Source: Parasphingorhabdus sp. SCSIO 66989 | Lineage (GTDB): Bacteria; Pseudomonadota; Alphaproteobacteria; Sphingomonadales; Sphingomonadaceae | Length of the DNA: 64,000 nucleotides | NCBI RefSeq assembly: GCF_032852305.1 | Contig: NZ_CP136594.1 | Location: 2,021,501-2,085,500, forward strand | Direction: 5' to 3' | Part shown: one piece after another, positions 19,300 to 29,502 of the stretch | Layout: each line of letters begins with the position of its first letter | Numbering within the stretch: the stretch's first letter is position 1 | Translations under genes and position numbers: made by a program | Notes under the pieces: generated by a model | Databases searched by the model: none | The model's input: the letters and a program-made list of their open reading frames with translations, nothing else | Told to the model about the DNA's origin: nothing

Positions 19300-19830
19300 G
19301 TGAGCGAAGACACCAAGAGCGGCACTGGCGCCGCAAAGCCGAAAACCACTGCGCGCAAAACCAGCGCGGCGGCGAAGAAAAAGACCACCACCCGCAAGAC
19401 AACCGCAAGCAAAAAAACCGCGACAACCGCCAAGAAACCAGCGGCCAAGAAGAGCACGGCTCTGGTCGCGACCAAGGCGGCAGCAAATGAGAATAATTTT
19501 GCCGAGGACACCAAAGCCAAGGCAGCGGAGCTTGCCAATGATGCGAAGGGACGTATCAGCGAGGCCATCGCTAATCTTGGTGGTCTGATCGGTGACAGCG
19601 CCGGTGCGATTGACGAGCGCCTGGGCAGCCGCTTTGGCGATATGGCCCGCACCGCCTCTGACAATGTCACCAGCGCGGCCAAGAAGGTTGATGAAAGCGA
19701 TCTTGGCGAACTGGCCGATGAAACCCGGGAATTTGTTCGCAAGAGCCCGGCTCTGGCGGTCGGCATTGCCGCGGCCGCTGGCTTTGTTGTCGCCCGACTG
19801 TTCAAATCCGCGAGCAACAACGATAACTGA
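19300..19830 (+). CDS. DUF883/YqjD-ElaB-like inner-membrane protein with histone-H1-like basic tail
   Basis: A 176-residue protein with two parts. Residues 13-51 are almost only Lys, Arg, Ala and Thr (KPKTTARKTSAAAKKKTTTR and onward), like bacterial histone-H1-like tails. The rest is an amphipathic helix region ending in a Gly/Ala-rich membrane segment (about 150-167, SPALAVGIAAAAGFVVARLF), the hallmark of the YqjD/ElaB/YgaM family. E. coli YqjD tethers stationary-phase ribosomes to the inner membrane. The start is taken as the GTG at 19300, nine bases after AAGGA; in-frame starts upstream are possible. First gene of a four- or five-gene operon. Confidence 0.75.
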   Translation: MSEDTKSGTGAAKPKTTARKTSAAAKKKTTTRKTTASKKTATTAKKPAAKKSTALVATKAAANENNFAEDTKAKAAELANDAKGRISEAIANLGGLIGDSAGAIDERLGSRFGDMARTASDNVTSAAKKVDESDLGELADETREFVRKSPALAVGIAAAAGFVVARLFKSASNNDN

Positions 19831-19836
19831 TACTTG

Positions 19837-20364
19837 ATGTCCAGCTCTCCCCAGACACCGCAGGACACTGCGCCTGATGACACACATCATCAGGATACCC
19901 ATGACGCTGCCCATGATAATACGGTGCCGGGGGAGAATGCTGACGTCAACACAGAGGACGCGCCGACCAGGGACCAGACTGCGGATAAACCGGCCATGGT
20001 TGATCAGCTCAAAGGACTCTATGCCGATGGGCAGACATGGTTTCAGGCAGAGCTCGGCTTTCAGAAGGGTCGCATCAACTATACCGTGCGCGCGGCCAAG
20101 CTGGGGGCCATTGGGGTTGGGGTTGGCCTGTTCACGCTTTTGTGCGCCTATATCACCTTGCTGCTCGGCATCTTTATGACCGTCGCGCACTATTTCGGGC
20201 CGCTGATCGCGCTGCTCACCGTGCCGCTGACCTGGACTGTGCTGGGCCTATTGGCGCTGCGCTTTGCCAAGTCACAGCTGAACAGCACCAAGGCCATGAT
20301 CGCCGAGACAGGCGGAATTACCGGTCGCAAAGTGGCGGAAGCGGTAAAGGACGACAATGGCTGA
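19837..20364 (+). CDS. YqjE/phage-holin-3_6-family membrane protein
   Basis: A 175-residue protein. A long acidic, His-rich N-terminal tail (residues 1-50) precedes DQLKGLYADGQTWFQAELGF, an amphipathic helix, and two hydrophobic hairpin helices (about 85-140). This is the layout of the Phage_holin_3_6 family, which includes E. coli YqjE, a neighbour of yqjD. The family name reflects similarity only and is not evidence of a prophage. The ATG at 19837 follows a possible TTG start by one codon. The acidic tail could balance the basic tail of the preceding protein (inference). Confidence 0.75.
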   Translation: MSSSPQTPQDTAPDDTHHQDTHDAAHDNTVPGENADVNTEDAPTRDQTADKPAMVDQLKGLYADGQTWFQAELGFQKGRINYTVRAAKLGAIGVGVGLFTLLCAYITLLLGIFMTVAHYFGPLIALLTVPLTWTVLGLLALRFAKSQLNSTKAMIAETGGITGRKVAEAVKDDNG

Positions 20365-20650
20365 GAAACTCTCTCGCAAAGACCTGTTACAGCTAAAGGC
20401 CGATCGGGACGAGAGCGAAGCGCAGCTGCGCGCAGCAACCGACGCGGCGCGCGAGCGCTTTGCACCGCTCAACCTCACCAAAGAGGCAGCGGAGCATGTT
20501 ACGGTAAAGGCGAAATCAGCGGCGAGTGCGACGGCTGAGGGCGCCAAAAAGCATAAATGGAAGCTGATTGGCGGCGCGGTGCTGGCATCTGCCGCATTGG
20601 CCTATCTTCCGGTCAAGAATCTGCTGGCGAAACGAAATCCGCCGTCGTAA
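20357..20650 (+). CDS. Small membrane-anchored helical protein of the YqjD/E-like operon
   Basis: A 97-residue protein: a charged helix (residues 1-50, RKDLLQLKADRDESEAQLRA), a short Ala/Lys stretch, then one hydrophobic segment (about 68-86, KLIGGAVLASAALAYLPV). It overlaps the holin-like gene by 8 bp. Position and build recall E. coli YqjK, which follows yqjE, but sequence similarity cannot be judged by eye. Function unknown. Confidence 0.65.
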   Translation: MAEKLSRKDLLQLKADRDESEAQLRAATDAARERFAPLNLTKEAAEHVTVKAKSAASATAEGAKKHKWKLIGGAVLASAALAYLPVKNLLAKRNPPS

Positions 20651-20708
20651 AGGCTCCGTTTATACGGTCGGTGGTATATACTCTGTCGATGAGACAAGGA
20701 GATTGGGC

Positions 20709-21071
20709 ATGTCTGACAGCACAAAAACAAATGCCACCACCGGCTTTGAAGACGCATCGGAAAAGCTGCGCGAGACCGTAGTAGAATATCCGCTTATCAG
20801 CCTTGCCGGAGCGCTGGCTATCGGTGTCGCCATTGGCGCGTCACTGCCAAAGAATCGGCGCGAGCAATCGCTGATCGGAGATGCGGGCCGCAAGGTCAAG
20901 GAAAGCGCCGAAGAAGCGATACATGCGGCGCAGGAAGCGGGTCGGGCTGGTCTGGAAAATGCAGGACTTTCGGTCGATGAGGCCAAGCTGCATTTCCGCG
21001 ATCTGGTTCGCCGTGCAGGAGAGGCAACGCAATCAGCCCGTGACGCCGCACGCGAGCGCATGGGGCATTAG
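20709..21071 (+). CDS. DUF883-like small membrane protein
   Basis: A 120-residue protein starting at the ATG at 20709, which has AAGGAG seven bases upstream; longer in-frame versions lack one. A hydrophobic segment (about 26-46, YPLISLAGALAIGVAIGASL) is followed by long amphipathic helices with repeated Ala/Glu/Arg patterns (VKESAEEAIHAAQEAGRAGL). It has the same ingredients as the first gene of the cluster but in reverse order and without the basic tail. Probably part of the same operon. Confidence 0.7.
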   Translation: MSDSTKTNATTGFEDASEKLRETVVEYPLISLAGALAIGVAIGASLPKNRREQSLIGDAGRKVKESAEEAIHAAQEAGRAGLENAGLSVDEAKLHFRDLVRRAGEATQSARDAARERMGH

Positions 21072-21088
21072 AAACGAACAGGGATGGT

Positions 21089-21325
21089 ATGAGCAAATTG
21101 CATCTTGTATTGGGTGGCCGGGTCAAGGATCCGCGTGGCCTTGATTTTGTCGATCTCGAGCAAATGGACCTGGTCGGGGTCTATCCCGATTTCGCATCGG
21201 CAGAAGAAGCCTGGCGCGGCTGCGCCCAGCGCACCGTTGATGATGCCGAGATGAAATATGTCGTCGTGCATCTGCACCGGCTGCTTGAGCCGGAACTGCC
21301 GGAAGAGGTTGAGGCTGGCGAGTAA
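21089..21325 (+). CDS. DUF4170 domain protein
   Basis: A 78-residue cytosolic protein: KLHLVLGGRVKDP, then GLDFVDLEQMDLVGVYPDF, then a short helix (AEEAWRGCAQRTVDDAEMKY) and YVVVHLHRLLEPE. This matches the small DUF4170 family of alphaproteobacteria, whose function is unknown. It lies 17 bp after the DUF883-like gene and is probably cotranscribed. Confidence 0.85.
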   Translation: MSKLHLVLGGRVKDPRGLDFVDLEQMDLVGVYPDFASAEEAWRGCAQRTVDDAEMKYVVVHLHRLLEPELPEEVEAGE

Positions 21326-21367
21326 AGCGCCAATTCGCGCTCAAAAGTACCTCAAGCAATTAAAAAT

Positions 21368-21441
21368 CCGTTCGTGTCGAGCGTAGTCGAGACACTTCTG
21401 TCCACTTGCAACGGCCTCTCGACTTCGCTCGAGGCGAGCGG
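21368..21441. repeat. 74-bp CCGTTCG palindromic element, copy A
   Basis: Bounded by CCGTTCG and CGAGCGG, with inner arms CGAGCGTAGTCGAG and CTCGACTTCGCTCGAG. It differs from the copy at 38449 at about 6 of 74 positions by hand alignment. It lies in the convergent gap between the DUF4170 and rhomboid genes and could fold as a terminator. Confidence 0.85.
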
Positions 21442-21447
21442 TCGTGG

Positions 21448-22116
21448 CTAGGCTTTGGGAAATAATGACCGCGTAAGCGGTTGCGTCAGCACCAAGCCGG
21501 TCAAAAAACCGCCAATATGCGCGCCGATGGCGATGCTCTGGCCGCTAACCCCGCCAATGCCCAGAGCCAGCTGGATCAAGACCCACATAAAGGCGAGCCG
21601 CGCTAGCTGGCTGTGATAAGGGGTGAGATTGCCGATAGGTTTTTGCTTGATCTCGACATTCAGCAATATCGTCGCGGCAATCAGCGCACTGATCGCCCCG
21701 CTGGCGCCGATAGTGACAGCACCGATGGAAAAGGGATCAAAAGCCTGTACAAAGGCCGCGCCATAGGCTCCAGCGACCGTCAGTAACAGCGTGCGCGCAC
21801 TTCCGAGCACGCGCTCAACAATCGTACCGCACAGCAGCAAGATCAGCATGTTGAACAACAAGTGCACAAAATCGACATGCAGAAAGGCGCTGCTCAGCGG
21901 TGTCAGCAGTGCCGGAACCAACAGATCAAAACGGGCAAAGCTGGCGCTGTCAAAAAAGCGTGCCGGCACAAATCCGGCATGCATCGCTGCCTGTTCCTGA
22001 AGCCCGGTGACATTCAGGCCGAGCCAAAGCAGCACACAGGCCCCTGCGAAAAACAGCGTAAAGGGACCAGGTTTACGGACAGCGCTGCTGCGCTTTTGCG
22101 GACGGAAATGTTCCAT
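21448..22116 (-). CDS. Rhomboid-family intramembrane serine protease
   Basis: A 222-residue protein with six predicted membrane helices. The rhomboid catalytic dyad is present: Ser139 in IGASGAISALI and His200 in IGAHIGGFLTG. SAFLHVDFVHLLFNM (His80, His85, Asn89) is the conserved second-helix motif. Such proteases cleave other membrane proteins within the bilayer; the bacterial substrates are mostly unknown. It starts 24 bp after the greA stop on the same strand, so it probably shares the carB-greA transcript. Confidence 0.93.
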   Translation of the reverse strand: MEHFRPQKRSSAVRKPGPFTLFFAGACVLLWLGLNVTGLQEQAAMHAGFVPARFFDSASFARFDLLVPALLTPLSSAFLHVDFVHLLFNMLILLLCGTIVERVLGSARTLLLTVAGAYGAAFVQAFDPFSIGAVTIGASGAISALIAATILLNVEIKQKPIGNLTPYHSQLARLAFMWVLIQLALGIGGVSGQSIAIGAHIGGFLTGLVLTQPLTRSLFPKA

Positions 22117-22139
22117 GTCCCCGATATAGGGACGGAAAC

Positions 22140-22610
22140 TTAAATAAACTCGATTTTTTCGACGAGATAATATTTATCGCCTGCAGGCACACTTACTTCG
22201 ACCTCATCCTCGACCTGACGGCCGATCAGAGCGCGGCCAATTGGGCTGTTATAGCTGATACGGCCATGGCGCGCATCGGCTTCGGCCTGGCCGACAATCT
22301 GATATTTCAGCGGCTTGTCATCTTCATCGAGCAAGGACACCGTCGCACCAAACACAATTTTATCGCCCGAAAGCGTGGTCGGGTCGATAATCTGCGCGCG
22401 GCTGAGCTTGTCTTCCAGATCGCCAATCGTGGCTTCGACCTGGCCCTGACGCTCTTTTGCGGCATGATATTCGGCATTTTCCGAAAGGTCACCATGGGCG
22501 CGCGCTTCCTCGATCGCGTCAACGATCAGCGGGCGTTCTTCCTTCAGCGCCTTTAATTCCGCGGCCAGCTTGTCATAGCCTTCCTGCAGCATTGGCATTT
22601 TGTCTGCCAT
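22140..22610 (-). CDS. greA: Transcription elongation factor GreA
   Basis: The 156-residue factor that rescues backtracked RNA polymerase by stimulating RNA cleavage. The N-terminal coiled coil holds the acidic tip ([20 protein letters not shown], with the Asp-Leu-Ser-Glu-Asn-Ala-Glu motif), and the C-terminal FKBP-like domain has [14 protein letters not shown]. The ATG at 22610 is chosen because GAAGGAAG lies just upstream; a GTG five codons earlier is also in frame. The carB-greA order is common in proteobacteria. Confidence 0.97.
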   Translation of the reverse strand: MADKMPMLQEGYDKLAAELKALKEERPLIVDAIEEARAHGDLSENAEYHAAKERQGQVEATIGDLEDKLSRAQIIDPTTLSGDKIVFGATVSLLDEDDKPLKYQIVGQAEADARHGRISYNSPIGRALIGRQVEDEVEVSVPAGDKYYLVEKIEFI

Positions 22611-22658
22611 ATCGGCTTCCTTCACATCTCATGTCTTCAGCGACAAAAAGTTTCTCCT

Positions 22659-22678
22659 GGCGGCCCTTGGGAGCCGCC
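22659..22678 (-). terminator. GGCGGC/GCCGCC hairpin after carB
   Basis: On the minus strand GGCGGCTCCCAAGGGCCGCC is followed within 14 bases by CTTTTT, 38 bases after the carB stop. It is a plausible rho-independent terminator or attenuator before greA. Confidence 0.55.
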
Positions 22679-22715
22679 GAAAATCAAAACCTATTGTCGG
22701 GATTATTCGTTCAGA

Positions 22716-26057
<3,342 letters not shown>

Positions 26058-26110
26058 TGTTTATGGCTGTACTCTTATGGTAAACTATGGCGTAAAGGAG
26101 CTTGAACGCA

Positions 26111-26296
26111 TTGGATAGACCCAGAGTAGACCCCGAGAAAAACAGCGATCCTGATCCCATGGTTTCGGACGAAGTGGTCAATGCGAACTGGGTTCACGAT
26201 CTGATTGCCATGACCCGCCCGGGGGCCGAGATCAATCTTTCTTATCGTGCTCTTTCTGATCGTGTCGTGCCGTTCGCTTTTGATGATTTTAGTTGA
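26111..26296 (+). CDS. Putative antitoxin of the PIN-toxin module, unfamiliar family
   Basis: A 61-residue open frame read from the TTG at 26111, ten bases after AAGGAG (another TTG at 26102 is too close to it). It overlaps the toxin start by 14 bp, the usual antitoxin-toxin layout. The N-terminus is rich in Asp, Pro and Glu, and the C-terminus (ALSDRVVPFAFDDFS) could be the toxin-wrapping tail. I recognise no DNA-binding fold such as AbrB, Phd or ribbon-helix-helix. The role is inferred from position only. Confidence 0.5.
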   Translation: MDRPRVDPEKNSDPDPMVSDEVVNANWVHDLIAMTRPGAEINLSYRALSDRVVPFAFDDFS

Positions 26297-26702
26297 TACT
26301 AACGTCTTTAGCGAAACGACCAAACCACGCCCCAATGATAGTGTCGTGGATTGGCTGTTAAAGCATCGCGATGAAACGCTGCTCTCTTCCATTGTCGCAG
26401 CAGAATTAAACATGGGCATCAATGTTACGCGTGGCCAGGACTTACGCAAAATGCTCAAAGGCTGGTTTGATCGTCTGGTAGAAGCCCATGAAGATCGCAT
26501 TGTCCCTTTTGATATGGCCAGCGCATCAAAATGGGCAGAATTTGGTTCACAGGTGCTTATCGGTGAACAACGTGTGGGATCGCGCCAGTTTGACACATTG
26601 ATAGCCGCGCAAGCCCTGGCGCTGGAGATACCGCTTGCAACGCGGAATAGCCGGGATTTTGAGGGCATTGGGCTGGTCTTGATCAACCCTTGGGGAGAAT
26701 GA
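26283..26702 (+). CDS. PIN-domain ribonuclease toxin (VapC/FitB type)
   Basis: A 139-residue PIN-domain protein starting MILVDTNVFSE. The acidic active-site residues are visible: Asp5, Glu41 (VAAELNMG), Asp104 (RQFDTLIAAQAL), and the closing T-R-N-x-x-D-F with Asn122 and Asp125. VapC toxins cleave tRNA or rRNA when released from their antitoxin. FitB-like members share the VDTNVFSE start. It is on the opposite strand to the carA and carB genes that flank it. Confidence 0.88.
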   Translation: MILVDTNVFSETTKPRPNDSVVDWLLKHRDETLLSSIVAAELNMGINVTRGQDLRKMLKGWFDRLVEAHEDRIVPFDMASASKWAEFGSQVLIGEQRVGSRQFDTLIAAQALALEIPLATRNSRDFEGIGLVLINPWGE

Positions 26703-26794
26703 CAGGGCCACTGCGCAATTTGCGGTGCAGTTGGGATGGAATGTCCAGACGCCAATGATAAGCTCCCCATTACCGCCGAGCACCCTCACCCCAA

Positions 26795-26816
26795 CCCTCT
26801 CCCTCAAGGGAGAGGG
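26795..26816. terminator. CCCTCTCCCT/AGGGAGAGGG hairpin between convergent genes
   Basis: A perfect 10-bp inverted repeat with a two-base centre, inside CACCCTCACCCCAACCC, a motif common in proteobacterial intergenic repeats. It sits between the PIN toxin and the convergent lipoprotein gene and probably stops both transcripts. Confidence 0.5.
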
Positions 26817-26845
26817 AGGAGGCACAGCAAAAGAGATTACATATG

Positions 26846-27403
26846 CTAAAGATCGGTAATGCCATTTAGCGTCCGTTGTTGCTCAAGAGTCTCGATAATA
26901 TGCTGAAATCCCGGTCTAAACCACCCAAAGTCGACTTGTTCTTCTTCCTCAGACAAATTGCAATTTGCGGAAAATTTGTTCCAGCCTGAATGGAGACTGT
27001 CATCTAATTGCTGCCAAGAATTACCAAAGCGAGAGGCTGAAACACCTTCTGTATTTACCTGAACTTTGATGTCTCCCTGGCAACCTTCCCTACTCAGCAC
27101 AAAGCTAACCTCCGTGGCCTCTGTTTCATAGAGAGCGGATATCTTTGTTTTGGCATTACAAGCCGTGAGGGTCGCCTGCCTATTGATGCCTACACCTCCT
27201 CTGGTCCAGACATGTTCGAAGAATGCCTCTCCATCTCGATTACAAGCCATCGCATCAAAGCCTTGCTGTGCCATATTAGACGTTGACTTTGCAGCACCTT
27301 TTAATTGTGAATCCTGTTTAGGATCAATCATTTCAGTAGCAGGGGAAGTATCATCGCAAGCACCGAGTATCAGAAACAGCAACAGCAGATAAACCAGCCT
27401 CAC
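26846..27403 (-). CDS. Predicted lipoprotein of unknown function
   Basis: A 185-residue protein with a lipoprotein signal peptide (MRLVYLLLLFLILGAC, lipidated Cys16). The mature part has several cysteines (AMACNRDGEA, TACNAKT, REGCQGD, ANCNLSEEE), suggesting disulfides in the periplasm. The start is a GTG whose GTGA overlaps the carA stop, so translation is coupled to carA. Base composition is low: 25 of 60 G+C in the line at 27001-27060, against about 52% in rpoD. It interrupts the usual carA-carB arrangement and looks acquired. I do not recognise a family. Confidence 0.7.
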   Translation of the reverse strand: MRLVYLLLLFLILGACDDTSPATEMIDPKQDSQLKGAAKSTSNMAQQGFDAMACNRDGEAFFEHVWTRGGVGINRQATLTACNAKTKISALYETEATEVSFVLSREGCQGDIKVQVNTEGVSASRFGNSWQQLDDSLHSGWNKFSANCNLSEEEEQVDFGWFRPGFQHIIETLEQQRTLNGITDL

Positions 27404-28674
27404 CCCAACCCCCGCACAAATTTGGCGAACAGATAAAAACTGTCCTGCGGGCCGGGGCTGGCTTCGGGGTGATATTGCACGCCGAAGGCATTTTTATCGG
27501 TAAAGGCGATGCCGCAATTGCTGCCGTCGAACAGGCTTTTGTGCGTCTCGCGGACATTGTCGGGCAGCGTGGCGCCATCGACCGCGAAGCCATGGTTCAT
27601 GCTGGTGATCTCGACCAGGCCCCCTTTTTCATTGGCGCTCTCATCCCAACCGCCGCCCACACGCTTTACCGGATGGTTGGCACCGCGATGGCCCTGATGC
27701 ATTTTGATCGTCTTCGCGCCCGCCGCCAGCGCCAATAGCTGATGGCCGAGACAGATACCGAAAATCGGAATATCGCGCTCCAGCAGGCCCTGTATCACCG
27801 GCACCGCATAGTCCCCCGTCGCCGCCGGATCGCCGGGGCCGTTGGAGAGGAACACGCCCGCCGGTTCGAGCGTGAGGATATCGTCCAGCGCGGTCTCAGC
27901 CGGGACCACGGTGACCTTGGCGCCTGCCTCGACCAGATTGCGGAAGATATTGCGCTTGGCGCCATAATCGATGGCAACGACATGGGGGCGTTCTCTCCCC
28001 TGCACACCCTCTCCGTTCGTCTCGAGCGTAGTCGAGAGACTTTGCGCTTCATCAGCCTGTGTCTCGACTTCGCTCGACACGAACGGGGTTTCTGTAATCG
28101 GCGCATAACCATGGCCCAAACGCCATGCGCCGCCATCCCATAGCTTTGCCTGATCGCCCGTCACCTGTTTGGCAAGGTCCATGCCTTCCAGCCCCGGCCA
28201 GGCCCGCGCCTCGGCCAGTAACGCATCAATATCGAACTGACCGTCCGGATCATACGCGATCACCACATGCGGCGCGCCGGCCTCGCGGATGCGGCGGGTC
28301 AGCGCCCGGGTATCGACGCCCGATATACCGATGCGGCCATTCGCCGCCATCCATTCGGTAAAACTGCCGCCGCTGCGGAAATTGCTGGGCGCGGTCACAT
28401 CCTCGCGCACCACACAGCCCAGCGCATGCGGACTGTCCGCCTCGACATCCTCGTCATTCACGCCGACATTGCCGATATGCGGGAAGGTGAAGGTGATGAT
28501 CTGCCCGGCATAGCTGGGGTCGGTCATCACTTCCTGATAGCCGGTCATCGCGGTGTTGAAGCACAACTCACCCACCGCGCTGCCCGTCGCGCCAAAGCCC
28601 CTGCCCCAGACCAGCGAGCCATCGGCCAATACCAGCAGTCCGGTTGCGCCTTTGGGGGCTGTGCTGCTGGGCAT
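27400..28674 (-). CDS. carA: Carbamoyl-phosphate synthase, small (glutaminase) subunit, with repeat-encoded insert
   Basis: Hydrolyses glutamine and channels ammonia to CarB. The N-terminal CPSase domain (GYQEVMTDPSYAGQIITFT) is followed by a class I glutamine amidotransferase domain with Cys308 (PIFGICLGHQLLALA) and VQYHPEASPGP carrying the catalytic His and Glu. At 424 residues it is about 40 longer than E. coli CarA (382). About 25 of the extra residues (197-221) are encoded by a 74-bp palindromic repeat otherwise found between genes, placed just before the HVVAIDYGAKRN strand that opens the glutaminase domain. The reading frame is intact and all catalytic residues are present, so the protein is probably active. 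Confidence 0.97.
   Translation of the reverse strand: MPSSTAPKGATGLLVLADGSLVWGRGFGATGSAVGELCFNTAMTGYQEVMTDPSYAGQIITFTFPHIGNVGVNDEDVEADSPHALGCVVREDVTAPSNFRSGGSFTEWMAANGRIGISGVDTRALTRRIREAGAPHVVIAYDPDGQFDIDALLAEARAWPGLEGMDLAKQVTGDQAKLWDGGAWRLGHGYAPITETPFVSSEVETQADEAQSLSTTLETNGEGVQGRERPHVVAIDYGAKRNIFRNLVEAGAKVTVVPAETALDDILTLEPAGVFLSNGPGDPAATGDYAVPVIQGLLERDIPIFGICLGHQLLALAAGAKTIKMHQGHRGANHPVKRVGGGWDESANEKGGLVEITSMNHGFAVDGATLPDNVRETHKSLFDGSNCGIAFTDKNAFGVQYHPEASPGPQDSFYLFAKFVRGLG
28013..28086. repeat. 74-bp CCGTTCG palindromic element inside carA, copy B
   Basis: Same length and end sequences (CCGTTCG...CGAACGG) and same inner arms (CTCGAGCGTAGTCGAGA, TCTCGACTTCGCTCGA) as the three intergenic copies, with a diverged centre. 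On the carA strand it encodes PFVSSEVETQADEAQ followed by SLSTTLETNG. The matching frame of the 38449 copy would read PFASSEVERPMQVES then SVSTTLDTNG, so this reading frame is open in more than one copy. Confidence 0.9.
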
Positions 28675-28869
28675 GGCTGTCCTCCTTGCGGGGTTTGTTC
28701 AGGTGGCGGCGCGGGGGCTATGCGCCACGCCAAATTGACGGGGTGCTAAACTGTGGGCCGATCAACGGTCAATCTAGGAAAAAATTTCATCCCCGGCTAT
28801 GATCATCCTTTATTGCAAAATCCGCCACATGACCAAAATAGCAAGACCCCCAAGGACGAGAAGACGAGA

Positions 28870-29322
28870 ATGCTACGTGACGACCTGAAGGCGGCGCAAA
28901 TTGCCGCGATGAAAGGCGGCGACAAGCCGCGCACCGCCGCCATCCGCCAGATTATGGCCAAGATCAAGGATCAGGATATCGCCATGCGCACCGCTGATGG
29001 CAGCGGCGATGATGATGCGATGGTTGTCGATGTGCTGCGCAAAATGGCGAAGCAACGGCGCGAATCAATCGCGATGTACCGCCATGGCGGCCGCGACGAA
29101 CTGGCCGATGCGGAAGAGAATGAGCTGACGGTCATCGAGGAATTCCTGCCCGCGCAGATGGACGAAGCCGCGACTCGCGCCGCGATTGAGGCGATCAAGG
29201 CCGAAACCGGTGCAGAAGGCATGAAGGATATGGGCAAGGTGATGGGCCTGTTAAAACAACGCCATGGCAGCCAGCTCGATATGGGCAAGGCGAGTGCACT
29301 GGTGAAGGCGGTGTTGGGGTAA
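28870..29322 (+). CDS. GatB/YqeY-domain protein
   Basis: A 150-residue protein starting MLRDDLKAAQIAAMK. It has the YqeY helical domain related to the tail of GatB: RTAAIRQIMAKIKDQDIAMR, VLRKMAKQRRESIAMYRHGG, EENELTVIEEFLPAQM and a C-terminal MGLLKQRHGSQLDMGKASAL. The fold binds tRNA-like or amidotransferase partners, but the function of free YqeY proteins is not settled. The start was placed at 28870 because the preceding 39 codons are not conserved-looking. The gene sits between divergent carA and dnaG, a conserved order in alphaproteobacteria. Confidence 0.9.
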   Translation: MLRDDLKAAQIAAMKGGDKPRTAAIRQIMAKIKDQDIAMRTADGSGDDDAMVVDVLRKMAKQRRESIAMYRHGGRDELADAEENELTVIEEFLPAQMDEAATRAAIEAIKAETGAEGMKDMGKVMGLLKQRHGSQLDMGKASALVKAVLG

Positions 29323-29330
29323 TTACTCCC

Positions 29331-29346
29331 CTCCCGCCTGCGGGAG
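29331..29346 (+). terminator. CTCCCGC/GCGGGAG hairpin after yqeY-like gene
   Basis: A 7-bp perfect stem with a two-base centre, 9 bases after the stop. The remaining gap up to dnaG (29347-29502) is AT-rich and should hold the dnaG promoter; I cannot single out its boxes. Confidence 0.45.
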
Positions 29347-29502
29347 ACAATGCCAAAATTCGCTTGCGAATCTCAACACTTTATCAGCTTAAATTGTTCA
29401 AAACAGTATCAAATACTTACTTGTTGATTCCAATTTACCAAATGATTACATGTATTTAACGGTCGGATGGTAAATCCAATTCAAAAATGATATTTCGTCA
29501 GA

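Noticed and set aside
19837-20364. Prophage holin
   Set aside because: The holin-like family here is the YqjE type found in chromosomal operons; no lysin, capsid or integrase genes are nearby.
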